NCBI RefSeq assembly: GCF_009712035.1
Contig: NZ_VILB01000001.1
Location: 62,001 to 126,000 of the forward strand
Reading direction: 5' to 3'
DNA length: 64,000 nt
Source: Anabaena sp. UHCC 0187
GTDB lineage: Bacteria; Cyanobacteriota; Cyanobacteriia; Cyanobacteriales; Nostocaceae
This document shows, in pieces, positions 27,428 through 34,878 of this stretch. A program made the position numbers and the translations under genes. Within the stretch, counting starts at the first letter, position 1, and each line of letters opens with the position of its first letter. The notes under the pieces are model-generated. The model searched no databases. It was not told the DNA's origin and saw only the letters and a program-made list of their open reading frames with translations.

Positions 27428-27886
27428 TCACCCCAATTTAGAATCATCTAAATCACATTCAGCCATAAATTGCTCAATACTTTCAGGAAAATCACCATTT
27501 TCAACTTTTTTCGTAAATACTTGATAACAATCTTTTTTATCACCTTCCTTGCGGGGAAAACCTAACCAGAGAATAATAATTATTTTTTGTTCTTTAAATG
27601 CTCTAAAAAACAATCTATATCTTTCTGGAAGTCCCATTTTCTTGAGACGACCATATTTTTGTAAAGGTTTCTGTAAAATAAAGTGAGATGCAAAAGGATC
27701 TTGGGTAATTTTTTCTTTAATACCTATATTCAACGCTTTTAATAATTTTGCATCTTGATGTTGGATAAATTCTTCTTTGGGTAATTCATCTTTTAATTTC
27801 TTGATCTTTTCGCGCAAGTCTACCCATTGAGTGTTAAACAACGGGTAGAAAAATATTTGCCAATCATTACAAGTAAATACAGCCAT
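27428..27886 (-). CDS. YhaV family toxin
   Basis: A 152-residue RelE-superfamily mRNA endonuclease. It contains the YhaV signature: WQIFFYPLFNTQWVDLREKI at the start, LPERYRLFFRAF, IIIILWLGFPRKEG, and DCYQVFTKKVENGDFP near the end, with conserved Arg and Lys residues. It overlaps the upstream PrlF-like antitoxin by one base (TAATG), the usual operon arrangement. It should inactivate translation when freed from the antitoxin. Confidence 0.9.
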   Translation of the reverse strand: MAVFTCNDWQIFFYPLFNTQWVDLREKIKKLKDELPKEEFIQHQDAKLLKALNIGIKEKITQDPFASHFILQKPLQKYGRLKKMGLPERYRLFFRAFKEQKIIIILWLGFPRKEGDKKDCYQVFTKKVENGDFPESIEQFMAECDLDDSKLG

Positions 27887-28206
27887 TAATCTAAAACTAC
27901 ATCAGCTAATAAATCATCTATTTCTGCACTCATTTCTTGAGTGTATGCAACTAATTGGGAAGGATTTTGGATAGCATCCTTCATGAGAAAATCTAAAAAG
28001 AGGCTTAACATTACGCTTTCATCCTCGTTATTTTCTGCAACATCTTTCGTGTCTAATCTCACTAAAAATGTGTTATCCGATAACACTTCTATATAGCCTG
28101 AAGTATTAGCTAAATGGGGATAGTCTTTAAAAAAAGAACGAGGGAGACGAAAACCATCTTGATTACCGATTTTCGCAGGGTTGATGGCATAAATTTTATC
28201 AGCCAT
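27886..28206 (-). CDS. PrlF-type antitoxin (AbrB/SpoVT fold)
   Basis: A 106-residue antitoxin. The N-terminal swapped-hairpin AbrB-like domain has IYAINPAKIGNQDGFRLPRSFFKDYP. An acidic C-terminal tail (EMSAEIDDLLADVVLD) would bind the toxin. Overlap with yhaV by one base indicates translational coupling. A 7-bp inverted repeat at 28226-28245, 20 bases before the start, is the likely binding site for autorepression. Confidence 0.85.
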   Translation of the reverse strand: MADKIYAINPAKIGNQDGFRLPRSFFKDYPHLANTSGYIEVLSDNTFLVRLDTKDVAENNEDESVMLSLFLDFLMKDAIQNPSQLVAYTQEMSAEIDDLLADVVLD

Positions 28207-28225
28207 AAGATAATTCTTGAGCTAA

Positions 28226-28245
28226 GTTATAATTTATGTTATAAC
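28226..28245. promoter_or_regulatory. Inverted repeat operator candidate for prlF-yhaV
   Basis: GTTATAA-N6-TTATAAC is centred ~30 bases upstream of the antitoxin start and could overlap the -10 region on the minus strand. AbrB-fold antitoxins bind such symmetric AT-rich sites. Confidence 0.45.
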
Positions 28246-28366
28246 ATATATTTGATGAACTCTTGTTGTAAATCATCAAAATCTACAAAAAACACATCTA
28301 TTTCTTGACGGGAAAGGGCTAAAATAAAATCACGGCGGTTTAAGATGGCTATTTGTGCGGCTTTTG
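28239..28366 (-). pseudogene. Remnant of a UPF0175-family antitoxin
   Basis: A start-less minus-strand frame encodes KAAQIAILNRRDFILALSRQ then EIDVFFVDFDDLQQEFIKYML and a stop. This is the C-terminal half of a UPF0175 protein. An intact but divergent UPF0175 gene lies directly adjacent on the other strand (28421). The stop overlaps the operator palindrome of prlF-yhaV. Confidence 0.55.
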
Positions 28367-28420
28367 AAAAATGATATTATATATAGTATCAAGTTTTTTG
28401 AGAATGAGAACTACTTACAA

Positions 28421-28717
28421 ATGGAAAATTGTGATCTTATGACTAAAGTAGAATTTACTCTTCCCATTGATAGCATCACAGATACTATCAGACAAGAAGC
28501 AGAAAATAAAGCCAAACAAGCTTATATTATGACACTTCTTCAATATGGAGAAATTAGCAGTGGTAAAGCTAGTCAATTATTAGGAATATCTCGATTAGAT
28601 GTTATAGATTTAATGTCTAAATATGAAATATCTCTGTTTGATGATAGTATGAGTTTAGAGGAATTTCAAGCAGAAGTAAATCAGGCAAAAATGAAGTTAC
28701 AAGCCAATAATTTATGA
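28421..28717 (+). CDS. UPF0175 family antitoxin
   Basis: 98 residues from ATG 28421 (ATG 28439 also possible; an upstream extension to 28355 uses no good start). The family helix-turn-helix-like core AYIMTLLQYGEISSGKASQL then LGISRLDVIDLMSKYEISLF is clear. It overlaps the DUF3368 toxin gene by 4 bases (ATGA), the classic UPF0175/DUF3368 pairing. Confidence 0.85.
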   Translation: MENCDLMTKVEFTLPIDSITDTIRQEAENKAKQAYIMTLLQYGEISSGKASQLLGISRLDVIDLMSKYEISLFDDSMSLEEFQAEVNQAKMKLQANNL

Positions 28718-29199
28718 TTATTGTTTCCGATACAACCCCATTAAGTGAACTTTCTAAAGTTGGTAAATTAGATTTACTTCATGCTGTATTTGGAAAAGTA
28801 ATAATTCCTCAACAAGTATATGAAGAATTGACTACAGGTAATCATCCCGCCGTTTTAGCTGTAAAATCAACTTCATGGCTAGAAGTTCGTTTTATAAGTA
28901 ATATCCAACTGATTGAACAATTGCAATTAGAAACAGATTTAGATTTAGGAGAATGTTCTGCAATTATTTTGGCAGAAGAATTAAAAGCAGGTCAACTTTT
29001 AATTGATGAAAAAGCTGGTAGAAAAGTTGCTATTAGTAGAGGTTTGCCAATTATTGGTTTAGTTGGAGTAATTATTTTAGCAAAAGACCAAGGATTGATT
29101 GATAATGTCAAAGATATTTTAGATGATTTAATCAGTAAAGGAACAAGAATCAGCCCCAAAATTTATAATTATGCTCTAATTACAGCGAGAGAAATTTAA
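28714..29199 (+). CDS. DUF3368 family PIN-like toxin
   Basis: 161 residues starting MIIVSDTTPLSELSKVGKLDLL, where the Asp of SDTTPL is the first PIN-fold acid. DLDLGECSAIILAEEL supplies the mid acids and LLIDEKAGRKVA the distal Asp, as in DUF3368 proteins. It is coupled to the UPF0175 antitoxin by a 4-base overlap. Predicted RNase toxin. Confidence 0.87.
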   Translation: MIIVSDTTPLSELSKVGKLDLLHAVFGKVIIPQQVYEELTTGNHPAVLAVKSTSWLEVRFISNIQLIEQLQLETDLDLGECSAIILAEELKAGQLLIDEKAGRKVAISRGLPIIGLVGVIILAKDQGLIDNVKDILDDLISKGTRISPKIYNYALITAREI

Positions 29200-29308
29200 A
29201 ATACACTAAATTGATTTTTTTGGGGTAAGTTTTAACGAGCTTAGTTTTATCTTAATGAAATTAGGTTAAAATCCGAATATTAGCTATTTTAGGTATAAAA
29301 ACTAGATT

Positions 29309-30454
29309 ATGGCAAATCCAGAGCATTTAGCAATATTGAATCAAGGGAAAGAGTTTTGGGACGAGTGGAGATATGAAAATGAGCAAAATCCAGATATAAG
29401 ACCTGATCTTAGTTCTGCTGACCTGAAAGGGGCTGACCTGAGTGGTCTTAGACTGAGTGAGACTAACCTGATAGATGCTAACCTATGTGATGCTGACCTG
29501 TGTGGGGCTAACCTGTGTGGGACTAACCTGAGTTATGCTAACCTGAGTGGGGCTGACCTGAGTGATACTCTCCTGTGTGGGGCTAACTTGTGTAGGGCTA
29601 ACTTGAGTGGGGCTAACCTGTATATAGCTGATCTGAGTGATGCTAACCTGAGTAAGGCTAACCTGACTGAGGCTAACTTGCGTGATGCTAACCTGTATGG
29701 TGCTAACCTGAGAGAGGCTAACCTGAGTAAAGTTGACCTGAGTGGGGCTAATTTAGCCATGTCCCAAGTAATTGGTACAAACTTTCACAATGCAAATTTG
29801 ACAGGTACTTCTATAAAACATTGGCAAATTGACAGTGAAACCAACCTGGATGGAGTAATTTGTGAATATGTTTATTATAATTATGAGTATCTGTCAGTAA
29901 AGACAGAAAGACGACCCATAAATGGTAACTTTGCACCTGGAGAATTTGCCAGTTTATATAAAAAAATCATAGAAAATACAGATTTAATTTTACGCAAAAC
30001 TCTTGAAAATGATAATACTTTTAATAAGCTAGAAAAAAATATTGATGTAGATAATACTTTTAATAACCAAGGAGTTCAATTTTTTTCAACGCAAAAACTT
30101 CAAACTTGGAAAAGGCTAAGATTTAGATCAAAACACGAAATCAAAATTGCTGAAGCATTAGACAGAACTGGAGTTTTATTTTTACCCAACTCATTAGCAC
30201 GACTTACCACGGCTAAAGGTAGAGAAAATAAAGAAGCTGATTTTCTCATTTGTTATAACGGTAAATGGGGAGTTTTAGAAGTTGATGGACCATTTCACAC
30301 CCCAGAACGCAGAGTTGAAGAACAAGAAAGAGAACGCATTTTTAAAAAAAACGGTATCAAAGTTGTAGAAAGATTTGATTTTGAAAGATGTTATAACAAT
30401 CCTGATGAAGTAGTGCAGGAATTTTTCAAAATGATAGAAATTGGATATTCTTAA
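29309..30454 (+). CDS. Pentapeptide-repeat protein with C-terminal restriction-endonuclease-like domain
   Basis: 381 residues. Residues ~34-175 are about 28 tandem A(D/N)LxG pentapeptides, a right-handed quadrilateral beta-helix, with an unusual number of Cys at the x positions (LCGANLCGTNL). A linker leads to a domain from ~270: RSKHEIKIAEALDRTGVLFL, then NKEADFLICYNGKWGVLEVD (Asp ~311, Glu ~325) and VVERFDFERCYNNPDEVV, resembling DUF559/Vsr-like PD-(D/E)XK folds. The canonical catalytic Lys is not obvious (EVD instead of ExK). It sits between toxin-antitoxin modules and CobW. Confidence 0.8.
   Translation: MANPEHLAILNQGKEFWDEWRYENEQNPDIRPDLSSADLKGADLSGLRLSETNLIDANLCDADLCGANLCGTNLSYANLSGADLSDTLLCGANLCRANLSGANLYIADLSDANLSKANLTEANLRDANLYGANLREANLSKVDLSGANLAMSQVIGTNFHNANLTGTSIKHWQIDSETNLDGVICEYVYYNYEYLSVKTERRPINGNFAPGEFASLYKKIIENTDLILRKTLENDNTFNKLEKNIDVDNTFNNQGVQFFSTQKLQTWKRLRFRSKHEIKIAEALDRTGVLFLPNSLARLTTAKGRENKEADFLICYNGKWGVLEVDGPFHTPERRVEEQERERIFKKNGIKVVERFDFERCYNNPDEVVQEFFKMIEIGYS
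29411..29757 (+). repeat. 15-base coding tandem array (pentapeptide repeats)
   Basis: About 23 near-identical 15-base units of the form GCTAACCTGAGTGGG at DNA level. Similarity is higher than protein constraint needs, pointing to recent expansion by slippage or recombination. Confidence 0.8.
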
Positions 30455-30457
30455 AAC

Positions 30458-30517
30458 TTCCTTCCTTCTTCCTTCTTCCTTCTTCCTTCTTCCTTCTTCC
30501 TTCTTCCTTTCTTCCTT
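30458..30517. repeat. CTTCCTT tandem repeat
   Basis: Eight to nine CTTCCTT/TTCCTTC units immediately after the pentapeptide gene stop. Confidence 0.85.
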
Positions 30518-30609
30518 CGTGTACTTCGTCCCTTCGTGGTTCATTTACTCCATATTCTTCCATCACAACGGAAATAGTGTAAAATTGAATTCAAAACCAT
30601 ACACAAAAC

Positions 30610-31659
30610 ATGGCTACAAAAATCCCCGTTACCGTCATCACAGGCTTCTTAGGAAGCGGTAAAACCAGCATTATCCGTCATCTCCTCCAAAACAACCAAG
30701 GACGACGCATAGCAGTATTAGTCAACGAATTTGGCGAACTGGGGATAGATGGTGAATTATTGAAATCTTGTCAAATTTGCCCCGAAGATGAAACAGCAGA
30801 AAATCAAGAAACTAATATATTTGAACTGACAAACGGCTGTTTATGCTGCACCGTTCAAGAAGAATTTTACCCGACAATGCGGGAATTAATTAAACGCCGC
30901 GATAGTATAGATTATATTATCATTGAAACCTCTGGTTTAGCTTTACCAAAACCCTTAATTAAAGCCTTTCGTTGGCAAGAAATTCGCAATGCTGCTACAG
31001 TAGATGCAGTAATTACAGTAGTAGATTGTGCTGCTGTTGCTGCGGGAACATTTGCTAGTGATTTAGATGCGATCGCTGCCCAACGCCAAGAAGATGATAG
31101 TCTAGAACATGAAACACCATTACAAGAATTGTTTGAAGATCAACTTGCTTGCGCTGATTTAGTAATTTTGAATAAAACTGATTTAGTTGACGCAGAAACC
31201 CAAGCACAAGTTTTAGAATTAGTTAAAAAAGAATTACCTAGAGAAGTGAAAATTGTCTCTAGTGATTATGGTAAATTAGACCCATCTATCTTATTAGGAT
31301 TTGCAGCCGCAGTTGAAGATAATTTAGATTCTCGTCCTAGTCACCACGACACAGAAGAAGACCATGATCATGATGATGAAATTAACTCAACTCACGTCAT
31401 TTTAGACCGGACATTTGACCCAGAAAAGCTACAAGCAACCTTAGAAAAACTGGCACAAGAACAAGAAATTTACCGCATTAAAGGATTTGTGGCTGTTGAG
31501 AATAAACTCATGCGGTTAGTTATGCAAGGTGTAGGAAATAGATTTGATAAATTTTATGATCGTCCTTGGAAACTAGAAGAAGCAAAACAAACCAGTTTAG
31601 TTTTTATCGGTCGTAATTTACAATCTTCAGAAATAGAATCTCAATTAGTAGCTTTGTAA
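30610..31659 (+). CDS. CobW/COG0523-family metal-chaperone GTPase
   Basis: 349 residues. The P-loop is GFLGSGKTSII, and the metal-binding motif ELTNGCLCCTVQEE contains the CxCC triad. The switch/Walker B region reads IIIETSGLALP, and the guanine-specificity motif is LNKTDL. A His/Asp-rich loop (SHHDTEEDHDHDDE, near residues 243-256) fits divalent metal storage. The short CobW C-terminal domain ends the protein. Members deliver Zn, Co or other metals; which one cannot be told here. It is followed one base later by the ABA4-like gene, so they are probably co-transcribed. Confidence 0.9.
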   Translation: MATKIPVTVITGFLGSGKTSIIRHLLQNNQGRRIAVLVNEFGELGIDGELLKSCQICPEDETAENQETNIFELTNGCLCCTVQEEFYPTMRELIKRRDSIDYIIIETSGLALPKPLIKAFRWQEIRNAATVDAVITVVDCAAVAAGTFASDLDAIAAQRQEDDSLEHETPLQELFEDQLACADLVILNKTDLVDAETQAQVLELVKKELPREVKIVSSDYGKLDPSILLGFAAAVEDNLDSRPSHHDTEEDHDHDDEINSTHVILDRTFDPEKLQATLEKLAQEQEIYRIKGFVAVENKLMRLVMQGVGNRFDKFYDRPWKLEEAKQTSLVFIGRNLQSSEIESQLVAL

Positions 31660-31660
31660 T

Positions 31661-32119
31661 ATGAATATCACAGATTTATTTAACGTTGCCAATGTTTTTG
31701 TTTTGCCTTTTTGGGCTTTGATGATTCTTTTACCTAACTGGAAAGTAACTCGCAAGGTAATGGAATCTTATCTGCCTTTTGTGGTTTTAGCTGCTGCTTA
31801 CTTGTATTTATTCGTCACCAGCATTACTCCAGAAAACGCCGCTGCTTTATCAAATCCTCAATTAGCAGATATAGCCAAGTTTTTTAGTAGTGAAACGGCT
31901 GCTGCTACAGGTTGGATTCATTTTCTGGTAATGGATTTATTTGTCGGTAGATGGATTTATTGGGAAGGACAAAAAACCGGAATTTGGACAATTCACTCGA
32001 TAGCTTTGTGTTTGTTTGCAGGTCCTTTAGGTGTGCTTTCTCATATTTTTACCTATTGGATTTCTAAAGCTTTTTCTAAAGGTTCTGAAGGGGTGACAGA
32101 AAAAGCTGCTGTTAATTAA
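31661..32119 (+). CDS. ABA4-like (DUF4281) membrane protein
   Basis: 152 residues with four hydrophobic helices. LFNVANVFVLPFWALMILLP, the SPEN/ITPEN-type loop and FVMDLFVGRWIYWEG match the ABA4 family, which in plants is needed for neoxanthin formation. Cyanobacteria generally lack neoxanthin, so the role here is open. It starts one base after the cobW-like stop and ends before a palindromic hairpin at 32126-32154. Confidence 0.88.
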   Translation: MNITDLFNVANVFVLPFWALMILLPNWKVTRKVMESYLPFVVLAAAYLYLFVTSITPENAAALSNPQLADIAKFFSSETAAATGWIHFLVMDLFVGRWIYWEGQKTGIWTIHSIALCLFAGPLGVLSHIFTYWISKAFSKGSEGVTEKAAVN

Positions 32120-32125
32120 ATTAAT

Positions 32126-32154
32126 GTAGGGGTTTAGCAATGCTAAACCCCTAC
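32126..32154. terminator. Perfect 13-bp palindrome between convergent genes
   Basis: GTAGGGGTTTAGC and GCTAAACCCCTAC are separated by 3 bases, between the ABA4-like stop and the convergent small gene. It would terminate in both directions, though flanking T-runs are poor. Related palindromes are widespread in Nostocales. Confidence 0.6.
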
Positions 32155-32172
32155 GAAATACTGTAATTAAAA

Positions 32173-32397
32173 TTAAGCTGCTACAGCTTCTCTTTCTCTA
32201 AATTTGGCATCTAACCAACAGCGCGGTAGTTTTTCCCCAGAAGGAAATACTAGTTCTTCCTTTTTATAAATGTCTGTTTCCTGTTCTTCTTGTCCTTCTT
32301 GGTCTTGGGCGTGGACAGTTTCACTGGTGGGGTCTAATAGTTCTTGAACATCAACTATTTTCACCAAATCACGGCTATCTTTGATTTGTAAAAACAT
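32173..32397 (-). CDS. Small hypothetical protein, conserved in cyanobacteria
   Basis: 74 residues from ATG 32397, chosen because GGAGG lies 9 bases upstream; the longer TTG-initiated frame (32406) would overlap that site. It begins MFLQIKDSRDLVKIVDVQEL, with an acidic Gln/Glu-rich centre (DQEGQEEQETD) and PSGEKLPRCWLDAKFRE at the end. It is soluble, with no catalytic motif. Function unknown. Confidence 0.75.
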   Translation of the reverse strand: MFLQIKDSRDLVKIVDVQELLDPTSETVHAQDQEGQEEQETDIYKKEELVFPSGEKLPRCWLDAKFREREAVAA

Positions 32398-32406
32398 CTT
32401 GATCAA

Positions 32407-32411
32407 CCTCC
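32407..32411 (-). promoter_or_regulatory. Ribosome binding site GGAGG
   Basis: A consensus GGAGG on the minus strand, 9 bases before ATG 32397; it decides that start over the TTG at 32406. Confidence 0.6.
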
Positions 32412-32452
32412 ATTATTGAAATATGTAAATTTGCACAATGGGAATAGAAACC

Positions 32453-32518
32453 AGATCCCCGACTTCTGAATATTGGTTCATAATTTATTGACATTATCGA
32501 AAAAGAAGTCGGGGATCT
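32453..32518. repeat. Palindromic element, AGATCCCCGACTTCT arms
   Basis: Perfect 15-base inverted arms (32453-32467 and 32504-32518) enclose 36 bases. Same family as 8302-8333 and 50609-50641. Confidence 0.8.
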
Positions 32519-32522
32519 TAAA

Positions 32523-32831
32523 TTAGATTTCCCGTTGATATTTTTCGACAATATCTACTAAGGTAACTTGACATTGCAAAGGCAATAAATTAATTAAAGA
32601 TAGTTCATTTCTGCCACCACCAACTTTGACAGTGATAGATTCTAAAGCGGCAATTACCTTATCTTCATTAACGCTTTTAGAAGTAATTAAAGGATACAAT
32701 TTTTCAGCCACAACATTATGCAATTTGGCATCTGATAGATAAAGATGCCATTTGGCAATATCTATATAAACACTTTCACCAATTTCTGCGGCTAGGGTTT
32801 CTAGTAATTCTGTGGTATTAGTTTTAGCCAT
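32523..32831 (-). CDS. DUF3181 family protein
   Basis: A 102-residue soluble protein with the DUF3181 pattern: LLETLAAEIGESVYIDIAKWHLYLSDAKLH at the start and LPLQCQVTLVDIVEKYQRE at the end. The family is cyanobacterial, with no known function. A GAGG site lies 8-9 bases before ATG 32831. Confidence 0.85.
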   Translation of the reverse strand: MAKTNTTELLETLAAEIGESVYIDIAKWHLYLSDAKLHNVVAEKLYPLITSKSVNEDKVIAALESITVKVGGGRNELSLINLLPLQCQVTLVDIVEKYQREI

Positions 32832-32949
32832 AAATATAACCTCATTGTTAGTAACATCGGGATATCTTAGCTTATTTCATATTATTACTCAATTAGCTAG
32901 ACTTGATCTACTACCACAGGTGAGAATTCCCTAGCTTGTTTTTCTTTCT

Positions 32950-33207
32950 TTAGGTAGATTTCGGTGGTGTCGGGTCGTAATTAGCGATCGCACCAATGTA
33001 AATTAGATGCAGCAGCAATACTCCTACCCAACCAATTGTTAACCCAGGTAGCCATTCCCAGGAAGTAGTTTTCAAAATGTGGAAAAACCACAACCCAGAA
33101 TTGACAGTTGCACAAATACCGACATGAACAGCGAAATTCATGCGATCATCTAGTTTACGGAAATCTGGATCTTTGCGATCTGGTTTGCGAGGCCAACGAG
33201 GAGGCAT
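32950..33207 (-). CDS. 2TM domain small membrane protein
   Basis: 85 residues. The basic, Pro-rich N terminus MPPRWPRKPDRKDPDFRKLD is followed by two hydrophobic helices (FAVHVGICATVNSGLWFFHI and LPGLTIGWVGVLLLHLIYIG), the layout of the bacterial 2TM domain. No function is known. It starts at ATG 33207; the gap upstream holds a CGCAGAGGCGCAGAG repeat. Confidence 0.78.
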   Translation of the reverse strand: MPPRWPRKPDRKDPDFRKLDDRMNFAVHVGICATVNSGLWFFHILKTTSWEWLPGLTIGWVGVLLLHLIYIGAIANYDPTPPKST

Positions 33208-33361
33208 AAATATAAATGTTTGTAACAGCAGTTAACGCACCTTATTCATTGTAAGGTGTTTGGGGTTGACTTGCTCAGGTACGCAAATAATTGTTAACTG
33301 ATGACTCTTATCACTAATCTGGGGATTACAGCAATTTTCGGATAAATAAATCCATTTTTTG

Positions 33362-33396
33362 GCTCACGCAGAGGCGCAGAGACTCAGAGAGGAATT
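33362..33396. repeat. CGCAGAGGCGCAGAG dispersed repeat
   Basis: CTCACGCAGAGGCGCAGAGAC block, same family as 15812-15848 in inverted orientation. Confidence 0.75.
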
Positions 33397-33463
33397 AAGA
33401 GTTTGGTCTATTTGAAAATTGCTGTAAAGGATGTTGATGGTGTTCCCCAGATGGTAATATAGG

Positions 33464-33727
33464 CTATGAACTCTGCACAGTTGACTCTGCATAGCAACTA
33501 TCACCAAATTCGCTACCTCTGGCGCTAGGTACTAAAGTCCAACCTGCTTTAAAGAGTTTTTGATAGGTTGCCCAACCCTTAGAACCACGAGGAACGCGAT
33601 AATCTGGAACTGAAAATTGCGGAAAAGCTGTGTAAGGCCGCCAAGGTTGTCCAGGTGCAGTTTGCAAGTACAAAATCTTTTCATCATCGCCGCTAGACTT
33701 AGATAACCAGCACATTTGTCGAAGCAT
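33464..33727 (-). CDS. Small hypothetical protein
   Basis: 87 residues, aromatic- and Pro-rich (TAPGQPWRPYTAFPQFSVPD, then RGSKGWATYQKLFKAGWTLV), ending in a polar tail. AAGGAG lies about 6 bases before ATG 33727, supporting the start. No membrane segment or known motif. I do not recognise the family beyond resemblance to other short cyanobacterial proteins. Confidence 0.68.
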   Translation of the reverse strand: MLRQMCWLSKSSGDDEKILYLQTAPGQPWRPYTAFPQFSVPDYRVPRGSKGWATYQKLFKAGWTLVPSARGSEFGDSCYAESTVQSS

Positions 33728-33874
33728 AATAAACTCCTTGATTGTTTAGCTGAAATATCACAAGGACGCTAACTGCGGATATTTAGTGGTGTGGGAAGTT
33801 GCTGTAAAAATGTTTTTCATTCCCAATCTAAAATCCCGAATGGGTATGACAGGTTTTTGTGATGTCATACTGGA

Positions 33875-33903
33875 TTGTGATAAAGTTGTTTTGTCCTTAT
33901 ATT
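33875..33903 (+). promoter_or_regulatory. Promoter-like TTGTGA-N17-TATATT
   Basis: -35 TTGTGA at 33875-33880 and -10 TATATT at 33898-33903 with ideal 17-base spacing. No gene start follows within 350 bases. Confidence 0.45.
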
Positions 33904-33909
33904 TAAGGC

Positions 33910-34026
33910 AGTAAAGATTATTTTTGTCGGGTGAATTATTTAGGAAGGCAAACTCCTGTAGGTTGCTGTTTATGAAGATGGAAAGATGAACAAGAACAAT
34001 GGTTTTTTGGGTTCTTGGTGTTTTTT
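33910..34026 (+). ncRNA. Candidate small RNA
   Basis: A transcript from the promoter at 33875-33903 would run ~115 nt and end at a CAAGAAC / GTTCTTG hairpin followed by GGTGTTTTTT. There is no open frame of more than about 20 codons. I do not recognise a known family, so this is a structural inference. Confidence 0.35.
33991..34026 (+). terminator. Intrinsic terminator (plus strand)
   Basis: A 7-bp stem (33991-33997 with 34011-34017), then TTTTTT at 34021-34026. It lies far from any annotated plus-strand gene end. Confidence 0.5.
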
Positions 34027-34269
34027 ACTATGTGAATATTTTTATCATGTTATCCACGGTTGCCAGAATTGGATGTATCCATAGTTACGATTTTACAAAA
34101 ATTATTAAAAATTTATGGGCAAGGGAATTTATCAGTTAGGAGTTAAGAGTCAGAATGCTTGTCAAATCAGGATTTAAAAGATTTGAGCTTTTTTGAATAT
34201 CAACCATCGCCGTTATGATTTAAGATAGCTATATATTTGTTTTTCTATTGATATAGATAAGCGCAGATA

Positions 34270-34686
34270 ATGAATAAACCAGTTATTTGGATCAATGGAG
34301 ACTGTCTGAGTCCCCAAAACCCTGCACTCCAAGCATATCCCCAAGCCCCAGCCCTTTGGGTTTGGGATGATGCTTTAATAGGAGAATGGCAAATTGGGCT
34401 AAAACGCCTGACTTTCATTTATGAATGTTTGCTAGAATTACCTGTAGAAATTCGCCGGGGAAATGTGGCAGCAGAAGTTTTAGCTTTTGCAAAAGAACAT
34501 AATACTAATCTAGTTGTAACTACAGATAGCCCCAGTCCCAGATTTGATGATATTTGTCATCAAATAGAAAAGTCTGTAAAATTAGAAGTTTTGGCTAGAG
34601 AACCGTTTTTTGAATATGATGAATATATTGATTTAAAGCGGTTTTCCCGGTATTGGAAAGTAGCCCAAAAATATGTTTTTCAATAA
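34270..34686 (+). CDS. Hypothetical protein resembling a lone photolyase N-terminal domain
   Basis: A 138-residue soluble protein: VIWINGDCLSPQNPALQAYP, ALWVWDDALIGEW, RLTFIYECLLELPVEIRRGN, then AAEVLAFAKEHNTNLVVTTD. The order (strand, NPAL, WxxD strand, R-x-x-F helix, RGN/AEVL, strand ending in D) parallels the alpha/beta Rossmann domain of cryptochrome/photolyases (LRxxDNPAL, VFxxD, RxxFLxxSL, GDPxEVL). The FAD-binding half is missing. It ends at a normal stop and is not obviously truncated. The functional role is unknown and the homology is an inference. Confidence 0.65.
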   Translation: MNKPVIWINGDCLSPQNPALQAYPQAPALWVWDDALIGEWQIGLKRLTFIYECLLELPVEIRRGNVAAEVLAFAKEHNTNLVVTTDSPSPRFDDICHQIEKSVKLEVLAREPFFEYDEYIDLKRFSRYWKVAQKYVFQ

Positions 34687-34829
34687 GAAAATAAATCTAG
34701 TTTATCGTCAATTCAAGTTTCTCAATCTGTTTAGAATTTTAAATTGTTTATAGTTGTATCAGTTGAATGACATACAAAATTTATCACAAAAATCATGTAG
34801 CACCTTTACTGTTTCTTTCTTCTTCTTTT

Positions 34830-34857
34830 CTCCTGACTCCTGACTCCTGACTCCTGC
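34830..34857. repeat. CCTGACT tandem repeat
   Basis: Three to four CCTGACT units before tldD, the complement of the GAGTCAG array at 12888-12917. Confidence 0.8.
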
Positions 34858-34878
34858 TATATTATAGCGATTTATAAA

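Larger units (their letters stand above)
33728..34269. other. 542-base intergenic region
   Basis: No protein-coding frame is convincing. On the plus strand it contains a promoter-like TTGTGA-N17-TATATT (33875-33903) and, ~115 bases on, a hairpin with a T-run (33991-34026), described separately as a candidate small RNA. The remainder is AT-rich without visible structure, apart from a degenerate GAGTTAGGAGTTAAGAGTCAG near 34135-34152. Confidence 0.5.

Noticed and set aside
29533-29760. 75-codon minus-strand frame full of LRLAS repeats
   Set aside because: Antisense shadow of the pentapeptide-repeat coding region; the repeat DNA keeps the opposite frame open.
30275-30662. Frames of 73 and 89 codons over the CTTCCTT repeat
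   Set aside because: Low-complexity translations (EGRRKKEEGRRK, LLPSSFFLLPSS) of tandem repeat DNA.
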